54,401 nt of DNA from an uncultured Clostridia bacterium. GTDB lineage: Bacteria > Bacillota > Clostridia > Lachnospirales > CAG-274. A program made the translations under genes and the position numbers. Numbering within the stretch: position 1 is the first letter of the stretch; every line of letters begins with the position of its first letter. The notes under the pieces are model-generated. The model searched no databases, was not told where the DNA came from, and saw only the letters and a program-made list of their open reading frames with translations. Below are positions 16,729-25,847 of the stretch, in pieces. The stretch lies in the NCBI GenBank assembly GCA_949948985.1, contig CATLIG010000012.1, positions 1 through 54,401 of the forward strand, given 5' to 3'.

Positions 16729-18096
16729 TTATTCGGCTATAAAAATTTTATAACTTCCATCGTCATTTCCTATAGCTATATAATCCATTTTGCCATCGCC
16801 ATTTAAATCGCATGGGATATATTCCACTCCATACTCGGCGGATAAAGCCTTAAATCCATAATCCATAAGAACATATTTTGCGGATGTGTTAAGATAGTTG
16901 TCAGAAACATAAATTTCTTTTATTCCATCACCGTTTAAATCCTCAATATAAAAATTTTCTTCCATTGATTCCAGTGATAAATGTGTTTTCCACAAAAGAA
17001 CAGGCACATCACCCAAATGATATATAAACAAATTTGTTTTGTCAGTCATAACAAACTCTTTTGTTCCATCTCCGTCAATATCAGCAGATTTTATTTTTTC
17101 AGCCCGTTGTTTAAACAGATACTGCTTTGTTTTTGAAAATACACCATTCTGATTTGAGAACACATCTATGCCTCTTCCTCTTGAGGCAAAAACTTTCCCA
17201 TCGGTAAAATCAACAGACCCATAACTGCTTACCTCAAGTTTGCATGGAGAAAATATATTATTGTAATTTTCATCAAGGAAAACAATCCGATCCGATATAA
17301 GGATTTCCGCTCCATATATTTCCTTATCAGTCAAACCGTTTCTTTTCATTTCCTCGATAACTTCCTCGCTGTAAATAACATCATGTTCCGGCTTTTTCTT
17401 TTGACCGAGAAGCACAGCTATTTTACCATCGTCATTAAAAGACACATCCATAGGAAAAAGATTTTCTTTTGAAAAATCCAATTCTCTGTCAAGATAAAAT
17501 CCTTCGGCATTAAATTTAAAAAAGTTCAGCTTATCCTCAGAAATAACTCCAACAACTGAATTATTGCCATTCCAAAAACCATCATCAAATTTATCAAATT
17601 TTTTTTGAACGCTTATTTCCTTAAATTTTTGAATTTTCTCCAAATTTTCTGTTTTTTCCGAAAAACCATCGTTTAAAAAAACATTCATTTCAGAAAAAGG
17701 ATAAACATCTTCTCCCATAGAATAATATCCGCATATCATATCATCATCAATAAAATAAAAGCTTGCAATACCAGCCTCCTCACTGTTCAGATAAAAAAGC
17801 TTAACAGAAGCGCGGACTGCCTGTCTGCCTTTAAATTCATCAATATCAAATCCATAAGAGAAACAAATATTTTTAATTTGTTCAAACGCAGCGGATTTCT
17901 CATCAGGAATATCATCTCTCTCATAAGAAATGTTATCATCATAATTCCAATGTTCTTTTTTTAGTATTTCGTTTATTTTTTCTTGGCAAAAATCTTTGGT
18001 TTCCTGCTCAATAGGCAAATCAGATTTATTTTCCCCGCATCCTGAAAAACAAAATAAAAATATTAAAATAATTAAGGCAATAACTGTTTTTCTCAT
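16729..18096 (-). CDS. Lipoprotein with FG-GAP/VCBS-like calcium repeats
   Basis: A signal peptide with lipobox F17-S-G-C20 predicts attachment to the outer face of the membrane. Three calcium-loop repeats of integrin alpha/FG-GAP type lie in the C-terminal third: D-I-D-G-D-G near residue 337, D-L-N-G-D-G near 383 and D-L-N-G-D-G near 432, consistent with a partial beta-propeller. The N-terminal half is unassigned. The ATG at 18096 has RBS AAGGTGAT; the longer TTG-initiated frame would put that RBS inside the gene. The ligand is unknown. Confidence 0.8.
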   Translation of the reverse strand: MRKTVIALIILIFLFCFSGCGENKSDLPIEQETKDFCQEKINEILKKEHWNYDDNISYERDDIPDEKSAAFEQIKNICFSYGFDIDEFKGRQAVRASVKLFYLNSEEAGIASFYFIDDDMICGYYSMGEDVYPFSEMNVFLNDGFSEKTENLEKIQKFKEISVQKKFDKFDDGFWNGNNSVVGVISEDKLNFFKFNAEGFYLDRELDFSKENLFPMDVSFNDDGKIAVLLGQKKKPEHDVIYSEEVIEEMKRNGLTDKEIYGAEILISDRIVFLDENYNNIFSPCKLEVSSYGSVDFTDGKVFASRGRGIDVFSNQNGVFSKTKQYLFKQRAEKIKSADIDGDGTKEFVMTDKTNLFIYHLGDVPVLLWKTHLSLESMEENFYIEDLNGDGIKEIYVSDNYLNTSAKYVLMDYGFKALSAEYGVEYIPCDLNGDGKMDYIAIGNDDGSYKIFIAE

Positions 18097-18213
18097 AAAA
18101 TTAATCACCTTTATCAATTATGGCAAAACAATATAAACATTCTTTTGCCGTTTCATTTGTTAATTTTTCTGTATGTAATATAAAAAACGTATAATTTTCC
18201 GCAAAACATATCA

Positions 18214-18627
18214 TTATTTTCTTTCGCCGAAATTAGTATGCATTCTTGGCCCGCCTTTTTTAGTTTCAGAGCCGACCGGTGTAGACGCCACAATAGTTTT
18301 GTAAGCTGTTTTCACATCATTTACAACTTTCTTTTCACAGTCATGACAATATTTACCTGTCTTTATAGGACTTCCGCATTTCATACATTTAAGATAATCG
18401 CCCATACCTGTAGACACCTCAAGACGGCCTTCTCGTAAAAACCTCTCAATCTCAGGAACAGTAACCCCCGTTTCTTCAGATACTTTTACAAGAGAACTGT
18501 CAGGATGTTCTTTAAGATATGCTTTAACACGATCAAATACTTCTTCTTCTTTTTTCATACACTCATTGCATATTCTTCCTGTTCCATAATGAAGTCTTCC
18601 GCACTTTTTACAATTTCTAAGTTCCAT
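18214..18627 (-). CDS. YvyF-like flagellar-operon zinc-ribbon protein
   Basis: A 137-aa protein with two Cys-pair sites. The first is C-K-K-C...C-N-E-C near residues 6-26 and the second C-M-K-C...C-H-D-C near 83-100. Between them is a helix-turn-helix-like part (V-S-E-E-T-G-V-T-V-P-E-I-E-R-F-L). This is the layout of the YvyF family found near flgM in Firmicutes flagellar clusters. No flagellar gene is adjacent here, so a regulatory role is only inferred. The ATG at 18627 has RBS GGGAGG. Confidence 0.75.
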   Translation of the reverse strand: MELRNCKKCGRLHYGTGRICNECMKKEEEVFDRVKAYLKEHPDSSLVKVSEETGVTVPEIERFLREGRLEVSTGMGDYLKCMKCGSPIKTGKYCHDCEKKVVNDVKTAYKTIVASTPVGSETKKGGPRMHTNFGERK

Positions 18628-19091
18628 GATAAAACCTCCCAATAAATTATTTTTTATCTGAATTAATCAGTTTTTATTTAAATAAATATATTAGCTGTAC
18701 AGAACCGCAATTATATAAAAATGGTAAAATAACAGCGCTAAACTAATAAGTTAATATATAATCAGTAAATCATTTTCTCGCTTCGCGCTAAAAATTGTGC
18801 AAATCGTCATAATTTTGTACATTATTGTAAAATAAAAATCAATTAATTTTTATACGCAAATCAAATATAATTTAGTATAAAATCAAGCACTTTACTATAA
18901 ATCTAATCCTCTAGTATATTATACAACACCTTAGACAAAAAATAAATACAATTTTTCAAATTTTTATTAATTTTATTATACAAAAATTCAAATAGCTCTT
19001 AAAATAAAAAAAACGTATCAGCAAACAAAAAACTTAAATTAATTTATTAAAATATACGCAAACTATAGGTAAAAATAAAATTTTTTTGTTT
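18628..19091. other. 464-bp AT-rich gap
   Basis: Apart from an eroded family C fragment near 18762-18815 (TCATTTTCTCGC...CTAAAAATTGTGCAAATCG) I see no gene, RNA or strong hairpin. The stretch upstream of 19091 is the 3' side of ytaF. Confidence 0.5.
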
Positions 19092-19724
19092 TCAGAAGAA
19101 CATTTTGAAAAAAGCTATTGTAATTAATATCCCACCTGAAAATATATTAGATATTTTATCAATAAATCTAAGTGTGTTTATTTTTTTTCCAAACAAAACT
19201 CCTGTGCTTAAAAGAAATATCTGAAAAACGCATACTATAAAAGAAAATAAAAATTTATTAAATCCAAATACGGAGGAAGTTATTCCCACTCCAACAGAGT
19301 CAAATGAAAGCGCCATTCCAAGATATAACGCTTCCGATGCCTCTATTACAGAAGATTTGTTTAAATCACAAAATTCCGGTGACTGTATTATTTTTACCGA
19401 TATACCCAAAGACTTTATCATAAAATTTAAAGTTTTCTCTTTTTTTTCTTTTTTCTTTTTTGGTTTTGTACCTTGAAAAATTATCCATAGACCTGTTATA
19501 AATAATAATACCGCTCCGATAATCTCACCTGTTTTCTGTGACATAAAACCACACAAAAAATTTCCAAAAGTCATAGATATTAATATAACAAAAAATGATA
19601 TTGAGCCTGTTATTATTTTCGCATTGACAGGAATTTTTATTCCCCTTATTCCATAGGACAAACCAATTCCCATAGCGTCAATGCTTAATGAGAACGCCAA
19701 AATTATCATATAAATAAATGACAT
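19092..19724 (-). CDS. ytaF: Sporulation membrane protein YtaF (MntP-like fold)
   Basis: A 210-aa membrane protein with two homologous halves, each starting with a Ser-Leu-(Ser/Asp)-x-Asp type helix (A-F-S-L-S-I-D-A-M-G and A-L-S-F-D-S-V-G-V-G). A soluble insert (I-I-Q-S-P-E-F-C-D-L-N-K) precedes a conserved E-A-S-E-A-L-Y-L-G motif. This marks the YtaF sporulation family, distinct from the MntP manganese exporter. The true start is most likely the ATG at 19724 with AGGGAAAG before it. The frame stays open to a TTG at 19850 inside repeat A5, which would add 42 residues; I reject that start. The transported substrate is not known. Confidence 0.85.
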   Translation of the reverse strand: MSFIYMIILAFSLSIDAMGIGLSYGIRGIKIPVNAKIITGSISFFVILISMTFGNFLCGFMSQKTGEIIGAVLLFITGLWIIFQGTKPKKKKEKKEKTLNFMIKSLGISVKIIQSPEFCDLNKSSVIEASEALYLGMALSFDSVGVGITSSVFGFNKFLFSFIVCVFQIFLLSTGVLFGKKINTLRFIDKISNIFSGGILITIAFFKMFF

Positions 19725-19837
19725 ATTAATCTTTCCCTGATTGTATGATATTCCAATATATGATAAAAAAAGTAGTTTTGTTAAACAGATTTCTCCGAAA
19801 ACTATGAAAATCACGTAGTTTTGAAATAAGCCGATTA

Positions 19838-20001
19838 TATAGTCAATCAACTTAAAAATAAGTAAGTTCGGCAGCTAAAAATCCTTTTTGCCGCGTTGCC
19901 GTCGGTCGGCGTAGGCAGTCGGCTATGCTCTCCCTCCGCCGCCTTACAAAAATAATTTTTAGCTCGCCTCATTTTTCTCATTTTCAAGTTGATTGACTAT
20001 A
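19838..20001. mobile_element. Family A MITE-like element, copy A5 (164 bp, full)
   Basis: Perfect ends TATAGTCAATCAACTT and AAGTTGATTGACTATA with the full core. It lies upstream of ytaF and keeps the ytaF frame open. Confidence 0.95.
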
Positions 20002-20003
20002 AT

Positions 20004-20128
20004 ATCACAGCAATTCCTGTATAAATAGAAAAATATTTTATTCTTTAAACACCAAAAGCGTTAAAAATTATTGAATTAAATATTTTTTTGGCAATACCTG
20101 AGCAAATGTGAAGTTTTGAAAGAAGCCT
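20004..20128. repeat. Family D dispersed repeat, copy D2
   Basis: ATCACAGCAATTCCTGTATA ... AAAAATATTTTATTC ... AAAAATTATTGAATTAAATA ... GTTTTGAAAGAAGCC. Same order of blocks as D4 in opposite orientation. Confidence 0.65.
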
Positions 20129-20275
20129 AAAAAAAAGTCAGTTGTACAGTCATTAATTATATTTAAAAGAATATATTATTTTATATAAACATATCTATAT
20201 CAAAACAATAAAATAATAGACATATCCAATAAACAGGCAATTTTAATAAAGCCATAACAAAACAATAGACCTGTT

Positions 20276-20345
20276 TATAGTCAATCAACTTGAAAATGGA
20301 TAAAAGGAAACCGGATAAAAATTATTTTTACAAGGCAGAGAAAGG
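20276..20345. mobile_element. Family A element, left half only, copy A6
   Basis: TATAGTCAATCAACTTGAAA and ATAAAAATTATTTTTACAAG are present, then the sequence leaves the family. A family B end (ATAGACCTGTTTA at 20264-20276) runs directly into it. Confidence 0.8.
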
Positions 20346-20346
20346 A

Positions 20347-20540
20347 AATAATTCCGGTATAAATAGAAAAAATAGTTTATTCTATATTTTAGCGAAAGGT
20401 ATTTTATTTTTTAAATGCCCGGTTAAAAAATATTGAATAAAATAATTTTTCTTTTCTCCGTCTATTCTAGAATTACTGTAAAGAAATTCTTTTATTGTTT
20501 TGGACTAAAAATTTTATAAATTGCTATTTTAACGAAAGGA
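20347..20540. repeat. Family D copy D3 followed by a family C end
   Basis: Family D (AATTCCGGTATAAATAG ... TATTGAATAAAATAATTT ... TTCTAGAATTACTGTA) spans to about 20478. The family C right end follows (TTCTTTTATTGTTTTGG ... AAAATTTTATAAATTGCTAT). This composite is the whole upstream region of the P-type ATPase gene. Confidence 0.6.
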
Positions 20541-20548
20541 GATTTTTT

Positions 20549-23209
20549 ATGGATATCTATAAGAAGAGCATAGACGAAATCGAAAATGAATTTTCGTCAG
20601 ACAGAAATAACGGACTTTCAGAAAATGAAGCAAAAAAAAGACTTTTAAAATTCGGACTTAACAGTCTTGAGGAAAAAAAACGGACAAGTCTTATTATACG
20701 TTTTTTTCAGCAATTTCAAGACTTTATGGTTATTGTTCTTATTTTCGCCGCCGTTGTTTCTTTTGTCATTTCTCTTATAAACAACGAGAAAGATTTTTTT
20801 GACCCTGTCATTATTTTATTTATTGTAATTTTAAATGCCGTTTTGGGAATTATTCAGGAAAGCAAAGCGGAAAAAGCTATGGAAGCTTTAAAAACAATGT
20901 CCTCCCCTGACGCTAAAGTAATCCGAAACGGAAGTCTTAAAATTATACCCGCCAAAAAAATTGTTCCCGGAGATTTAATTTTAGTTGAAACAGGAGATTT
21001 TATTCCGGCAGATGCAAGAATTGTTTCCTCGGTAAGCCTTAAAACTGATGAGTCTGCCCTTACGGGAGAAAGTGTCCCGGCAGAAAAAAATGAAAACGCT
21101 GTTTTCTCGGCAGATATTTCTTTAGGAGACAGAAAAAATATGTTGTTTTCAGGCACATCTGTAAGCAGAGGTCATGGAAAAGCAATTGTCTGCCAAACAG
21201 GTATGAATTCTCAAATAGGCAAAATAGCCGCTATGATTTTAAAAGACGATGCCGAACAAACTCCTTTACAAAAAAAACTCGCCGAAACCGGAAAGGCTCT
21301 TGGGCTTGGTGCTTTAGCCATATGCTTTGTTATTTTTTTCATTGGAATATTCAGAGGAATACCTCCCTTTGAAATGTTCATGACGTCTATAAGCCTTGCC
21401 GTTGCCGCTATTCCCGAGGGACTTCCGGCTATTGTTACAATTATGCTTGCCATAGGTGTTCAGTTCATGGCAAAGAAAAACGCTATTGTAAAAAAACTTC
21501 CGGCTGTTGAAACTATTGGAAATGCCAGTGTCATTTGTTCAGATAAAACAGGTACTCTTACAAGAAATAAAATGAAAGTCGTATCAATTTACCCTGAAGA
21601 ACTTAAAGAAAAGATACTTACATATTCTTCATTATGTAATGATTCCTATCTGAACTCAGATGGTGAAATAATAGGCGAACCTACAGAAAACGCTCTTATT
21701 GCCGCCGCTTTAGGCTATGGAATTGATAAAAATAAAATTATACAAAAGATGAATAAAGTCGGAGAAATTCCTTTTGACTCCGAAAGAAAACTTATGACAA
21801 CAATTCATAATATGGGAAACAGCAAATATATTGTTATAACAAAAGGCGCTCCTGATATTTTAATAGGAAAATGTACAAAATATCAAAATGACGACAGCAT
21901 TTTGCCAATAACATCTGAGGTTAAAAACAGACTTTTAAGAAAAAACAGACAAATGGCGGGCAGCGCTTTAAGAGTTCTTGGCGTTGCTTATAAAATAATA
22001 GGATACATACAAAAAAATCCGGATACAGAGCAAACAGAAAATAATCTTATATTTGTTGGTTTCACAGGAATGATTGACCCGCCAAGACCGGAAGCTTATG
22101 AGGCTGTAAAAGCTTGTAAAAATGCCGGTATAAAACCTGTTATGATAACAGGCGACCATCTCTTGACTGCCGTTGCCACAGGTAAAAAAATAGGTATTTG
22201 CGATAAAGGAGGAAAAGCCATTTCTGGAGATGACATTTCCGTACTTTCTGAGGAAGAGCTTTCTGAAAAAATAAATGATTACTCCGTTTTTGCCAGAGTT
22301 TCCCCGGAGGACAAAGTTAAAATTGTAAAGGCATTTAAAAGCAGAGGACATATAGTTGCTATGACCGGAGATGGAGTAAACGACGCACCAGCTCTTAAAA
22401 CAGCGGACGTTGGATGTGCTATGGGGATAAATGGTACAGACGTAGCGAAAGGCGCTTCTGATATCGTTTTGGCAGATGATAATTTCGCTACCATCGTACA
22501 CGCCGTTAAACAAGGGAGAATAATATACTCAAATATAAAAAAAGCGGTACATTTTCTGCTTTCAAGCAATATAGGAGAAATAATGACTATTCTTACAGCA
22601 ATGCTTATTGGATTTCCCTCTCCGCTTTTGGCTATACATCTTTTATGGGTAAATCTTGTTACAGACTCTCTGCCAGCCGTTGCTCTTGGTCTTGACCCTG
22701 CTAACAGCGATATTATGGAAGGCAGAAAAAGCTTAGCTAAAAAAGGTCTTTTTACAAAAAGCGGATGGACAAGAATCTGTATAGAAGGTATGATGATAGG
22801 TTCTCTATCTTTACTGGCTTTCGCCATAGGCAATATGTTTTTTGACAAATCCGGAGGACTTATGACAGGGAGAACAATGGCATTTTGTGTGTTAAGCATT
22901 TCCCAGCTTGTACATTCTTTTAATATGAGAAGTGAACATTCTGTTTTTAAAGATGGAATTTTTGCAAATAAATATCTTATATATTCTTTTTTTGCGGGAC
23001 TTCTTCTTCAAGCGGGAGTTGTTATGACAAAACCTCTGGCAGCTGTTTTTAAAGTAGTAAGCCTTGACGCAAGAGAATGGTTTGTGGTTGCGATACTTTC
23101 ACTTATGCCTATTGTAATTGTTGAATTTGACAAACTGTTTTTTGAAAAAGGTGAAGAAATTATTGAGAGAAAAAACAGAGAAAAAAAAGTAGCTGAAAAC
23201 TTTGATTAA
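20549..23209 (+). CDS. Calcium-type P2 P-type ATPase
   Basis: An 886-aa cation pump. Actuator-domain T-G-E-S lies at about 172-175, the P-E-G-L-P motif of membrane helix 4 near 289, phosphorylation motif D332-K-T-G-T-L-T, and the hinge T-G-D-G-V-N-D near 606. The C-terminal helices have the V-N-L-V-T-D-S-L-P-A ion-site segment typical of SERCA/PMCA-like bacterial Ca2+ ATPases. The predicted role is ATP-driven Ca2+ export; Mn2+ or another ion is possible. The ATG at 20549 follows AAAGGAG. The open frame extends 18 codons upstream into repeat sequence, which is not part of the gene. It is a lone plus-strand gene. Confidence 0.93.
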   Translation: MDIYKKSIDEIENEFSSDRNNGLSENEAKKRLLKFGLNSLEEKKRTSLIIRFFQQFQDFMVIVLIFAAVVSFVISLINNEKDFFDPVIILFIVILNAVLGIIQESKAEKAMEALKTMSSPDAKVIRNGSLKIIPAKKIVPGDLILVETGDFIPADARIVSSVSLKTDESALTGESVPAEKNENAVFSADISLGDRKNMLFSGTSVSRGHGKAIVCQTGMNSQIGKIAAMILKDDAEQTPLQKKLAETGKALGLGALAICFVIFFIGIFRGIPPFEMFMTSISLAVAAIPEGLPAIVTIMLAIGVQFMAKKNAIVKKLPAVETIGNASVICSDKTGTLTRNKMKVVSIYPEELKEKILTYSSLCNDSYLNSDGEIIGEPTENALIAAALGYGIDKNKIIQKMNKVGEIPFDSERKLMTTIHNMGNSKYIVITKGAPDILIGKCTKYQNDDSILPITSEVKNRLLRKNRQMAGSALRVLGVAYKIIGYIQKNPDTEQTENNLIFVGFTGMIDPPRPEAYEAVKACKNAGIKPVMITGDHLLTAVATGKKIGICDKGGKAISGDDISVLSEEELSEKINDYSVFARVSPEDKVKIVKAFKSRGHIVAMTGDGVNDAPALKTADVGCAMGINGTDVAKGASDIVLADDNFATIVHAVKQGRIIYSNIKKAVHFLLSSNIGEIMTILTAMLIGFPSPLLAIHLLWVNLVTDSLPAVALGLDPANSDIMEGRKSLAKKGLFTKSGWTRICIEGMMIGSLSLLAFAIGNMFFDKSGGLMTGRTMAFCVLSISQLVHSFNMRSEHSVFKDGIFANKYLIYSFFAGLLLQAGVVMTKPLAAVFKVVSLDAREWFVVAILSLMPIVIVEFDKLFFEKGEEIIERKNREKKVAENFD

Positions 23210-23237
23210 AGCAATTTGAAAATTTTTTTGCAGAAAA

Positions 23238-23420
23238 CAATAGGCTTCTTTCAAAACTTCACACTTGTACAGATATAGCCCAAAAAATATTTAATTTAAT
23301 GCTTCCTAACACTTTCGGCATTTAAAAATCAAAATGCCTTTCGCTAAGATTCGCTAAGACATTGAATGAAATATTTTTGCTGGATTGATGTGATTTCATA
23401 ATTTCAAAAGAAGTCTAATA
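23238..23420. repeat. Family D dispersed repeat, copy D4 (long form)
   Basis: ATAGGCTTCTTTCAAAACTT at one end and ATTTCAAAAGAAGTCTAATA at the other are inverted copies. Inside is a GGCATTTAAAAATC/AAAATGCC hairpin, then TTTCGCTAAGATTCGCTAAG with a small internal duplication. Confidence 0.75.
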
Positions 23421-23532
23421 AACCTGTTTAGAACGCTGTAATATCCAGTGTCACATACGCGCTAAGTTAAGAATAAAACCATAGTCACCACCCCGCCCGC
23501 CTACTTTTTTATAAAAAAGTGATAAGAATTAA

Positions 23533-23578
23533 ATTTAATCGTATTTTTAATTTTAAAAAACTAAAAATACGATTAAAT
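23533..23578. repeat. Perfect 17-bp inverted repeat
   Basis: ATTTAATCGTATTTTTA (23533-23549) and TAAAAATACGATTAAAT (23562-23578) form a perfect stem with a 12-base loop. There is no typical terminator U-run. It sits between two convergent genes. Confidence 0.8.
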
Positions 23579-23658
23579 CAAATTTGCCGATAATTCAAAT
23601 CCTCAATAGCAAAGTGTATACTTTGCGTTCAGTGGCAAGGGACAGCATCCCGCTGTTT

Positions 23659-23735
23659 TATAGTCAATCAACTTGAAAATGAGAAAAAGGATTTTTAGCC
23701 GCCGAACTTACTTATTTTTAAGTTGATTGACAATA
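23659..23735. mobile_element. Family A element, internally deleted copy A7 (77 bp)
   Basis: Left end TATAGTCAATCAACTTGAAA, right end TTTAAGTTGATTGACAATA. The deletion removes the GC-rich centre, as in A3 but with different endpoints. Confidence 0.85.
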
Positions 23736-23813
23736 ACTCAGTGCGTATAGAGCAGCACCTGTGGTTTTTGAAAATTGATTTCCTCATTTTTAATATGAAC
23801 AAACTGCTCTTTT

Positions 23814-24530
23814 TCAGGTCATCTGATTACTTTTGACTGTTTTTTTTGAGTAAAAGTATCTTGCTATATATATAGCCGGAGTATCAGCAAGACTTGTCAC
23901 AATAAAAATGACATAACTTGATATACATATATCTATAATTGTTTTAAAATCATATACAAATAAAAACGAGCCAAAAGTAAAAAGAACATTGTTTATTAAT
24001 TGTGATAAAAGGGTAGAGCCGTTGTTTCTAAGCCAAAGATATTTTTTTGGATCTCCAAATTTTTTTGTCGTAAAATTCCACCATTTATGATATGCCCATA
24101 CATCAAATCTTTGGGATATAAAATATACAATCAAACTTGTTATCATTACCCTCGGAGTATTTGAGAAAACAGACACTATTGATGAAAAAATCATATCGTT
24201 TTCACTTGGCGTATACAAAAACCACGACTGACTTATCAAAATAAAACAAACTGAAGCGAACATACTTATATTCACCGCTTTTTGAGATGTTTTTTTCCCT
24301 TTTGTTTCACTTAATATATCCGTTATTAAAAATGTAGCCCCAAAGAGAACATTTCCTAAAGTTTGTTCCATTCCATAAGCTTTTATCAAAATTAAAACCT
24401 CTATATTGGCTGTTATTGTAGCCACAGCAGAAAAGCACATAAGTCCATTTTCCCCAAAAATCATAAACCATACTATAACAGCTCCGTATATTCCTATAAG
24501 ACTTAATATCAACATTAATTCATTACTCAT
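23814..24530 (-). CDS. VUT-family queuosine precursor transporter
   Basis: A 238-aa integral membrane protein with about six or seven helices. It carries the family signature around A-T-F-L-I-T-D-I-L-S-E and a late S-L-A-D-T-P segment, both typical of the YhhQ/QPTR importers of preQ0, preQ1 or queuine. It begins 11 bp after the radical-SAM gene, with RBS AAAGGAT. Import plus the adjacent radical-SAM enzyme fit a salvage route for the tRNA base queuine. Both are probably controlled by the preQ1-like leader at 25416-25460. Confidence 0.88.
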   Translation of the reverse strand: MSNELMLILSLIGIYGAVIVWFMIFGENGLMCFSAVATITANIEVLILIKAYGMEQTLGNVLFGATFLITDILSETKGKKTSQKAVNISMFASVCFILISQSWFLYTPSENDMIFSSIVSVFSNTPRVMITSLIVYFISQRFDVWAYHKWWNFTTKKFGDPKKYLWLRNNGSTLLSQLINNVLFTFGSFLFVYDFKTIIDICISSYVIFIVTSLADTPAIYIARYFYSKKTVKSNQMT

Positions 24531-24541
24531 TTTTTATCCTT

Positions 24542-25246
24542 TCAACCTACTCCAAAATCGGTATTATCAATTAATATATCTATATTTTCATAGTTTTGAT
24601 ATTTTTTGTATAACTTTTCCTTAAAAATTTTTATTACATCTTTGTCTGGTTTTACAGGAGTTTTATTCTCAGTCATTATGTTTATACATATTCTCTCAAA
24701 ATATTTTAAACCTGTATGAATATCCATTTCCATTGATTTTTCAGTTTGTCCCTTTACTCCGAAAAGAAGACATACCTCGTCAAAATATTTTGCCATTTCC
24801 AAAGGATGAACATTTGGAATACCTTTTATAAAATACTTTTCACGAAATAAATAATCAAAAGTTTCTATACCGCTTTTTATTTTCACATTTATTCCATATT
24901 TTCTAAAATATTTTTTTAAATCAGGTATAGTTTCTCGGTGTATCCAATGACATTCAAAATGAAGAGTATGTATTTTTCTCAAAACGCATATGTCCTTTAT
25001 ATACATCAATGTATCCTTATCAAGGTCTACAAAACTTCCTGAATTTATCACCTCCAAAACTTTATAAATTCCTATTACATTATCAAGAACAGATTTATTT
25101 AGCTTATAATTTTTATAAACATTATTGTCAAAATCAAGATGATAGTCACAAAAACTACATTTTCGCCATTTACAGCCATTTCCTCTCAAAAGAACAATCT
25201 CTCGTTTATTTTTATTGTTTATTACTGAATAACGATTTAGTTCCAT
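24542..25246 (-). CDS. Radical-SAM protein, probable queuine lyase (QueL-like)
   Basis: A 234-aa protein. The cluster motif is C25-x4-C30-x2-C33 (C-K-W-R-K-C-S-F-C), one residue longer than the usual C-x3-C-x2-C, followed by D-Y-H. A clear barrel pattern follows, with E-x-H-W-I-H-R and a late L-F-G-V-K-G-Q-T. Clostridial QueL splits queuine to a preQ precursor for reuse. I assign this function mainly from the operon with the queuosine-precursor transporter and the preQ1-like leader. The ATG at 25246 has RBS GGAGG and is preferred to an in-frame ATG at 25273. Another radical-SAM role cannot be excluded. Confidence 0.65.
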   Translation of the reverse strand: MELNRYSVINNKNKREIVLLRGNGCKWRKCSFCDYHLDFDNNVYKNYKLNKSVLDNVIGIYKVLEVINSGSFVDLDKDTLMYIKDICVLRKIHTLHFECHWIHRETIPDLKKYFRKYGINVKIKSGIETFDYLFREKYFIKGIPNVHPLEMAKYFDEVCLLFGVKGQTEKSMEMDIHTGLKYFERICINIMTENKTPVKPDKDVIKIFKEKLYKKYQNYENIDILIDNTDFGVG

Positions 25247-25340
25247 TTTATTTCCTCCAAAAAGACAGAGCATAAGACTGCTTCTTTTACCTGCCGCTAT
25301 TTAAACAGAACAAAAATTAACACTTTTGTCACCTGTACGC

Positions 25341-25365
25341 ATAAAAAAAATGCCCCAAAGGGGCA
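25341..25365 (-). terminator. Attenuator terminator upstream of the queuosine salvage genes
   Basis: The minus strand reads TGCCCCTTTGGGGCA followed by eight T. It lies 95 bp before the radical-SAM ATG and 50 bp after the candidate aptamer, as expected for a transcription-attenuating riboswitch. Confidence 0.85.
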
Positions 25366-25415
25366 GTACAAAAATGTGTACAGCAAAAACATAAAACAGT
25401 ATTGTATACACAGGG

Positions 25416-25460
25416 CCCTTAGTTTTGTTTTTATGGACAGGATGGTTTCGAACTGTCCTA
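25416..25460 (-). promoter_or_regulatory. Candidate preQ1-I riboswitch aptamer
   Basis: The minus strand has a GGACAG / CTGTCC stem enclosing TTCGAAACCATC. An A-rich tail follows, ATAAAAACAAAACTAAGG, close to the AUAAAAAACUAAGG tail of known preQ1-I aptamers. The freed AAGGG could pair with CCCTT of the downstream terminator, and TGTGTATACA with TGTACACA, as an antiterminator. The short pseudoknot P2 pairing is not obvious, so this is a good candidate rather than a certain call. Confidence 0.6.
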
Positions 25461-25516
25461 TTTAATTTTAAAATTTAACGGTTAAGAAAACAGAAATTGA
25501 CTTAAAATTGTTTTTT

Positions 25517-25612
25517 ATAATAGACTTCTTTCGGAACTACAAAATTACATCAATCCAACAAAAAAATATTTCATTCAATGTTTTTTCTGTCTATACTGGA
25601 ATTGCTATAAAT
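25517..25612. repeat. Family D dispersed repeat, copy D5
   Basis: AATAGACTTCTTTCGGAACT, AAAAAATATTTCATTCAATG, TCTATACTGGAATTGCTATA. This is the short form without the ATGC hairpin. Confidence 0.7.
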
Positions 25613-25847
25613 TGACGTTTTCTAAATTATCCGTAAATATATTATAAATATATCATATATTTTTTTTTATGTCAACTTTTTTATAACTTTTCTTATAAAT
25701 TAATCTCTCAATCTTTTATAACATACCTATTTTATAACCTTCTCAGTACCGATTGACATACCTTTTACCGCCATAATTTGCCTGATTTTCCTGAAAGATT
25801 TAAACACTTTACAGCAATTCTGTCCTCTGTCCATTATGAAATTACTG

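Noticed and set aside
19725-19850. Longer ytaF reading frame starting at a TTG inside repeat A5
   Set aside because: The ATG at 19724 has a ribosome binding site and matches the family start; the extra 42 residues come from intergenic and repeat DNA.
20495-20548. Eighteen-codon N-terminal extension of the P-type ATPase
   Set aside because: It lies in a family C repeat end, and the ATG at 20549 has AAAGGAG directly before it.
25416-25460. Fragment of a tRNA-like or tmRNA 3' end (GGTTTCGAAC resembles a T loop)
   Set aside because: The stem and A-rich tail on the other strand fit a preQ1 aptamer in front of queuosine genes better, and no acceptor stem is present.
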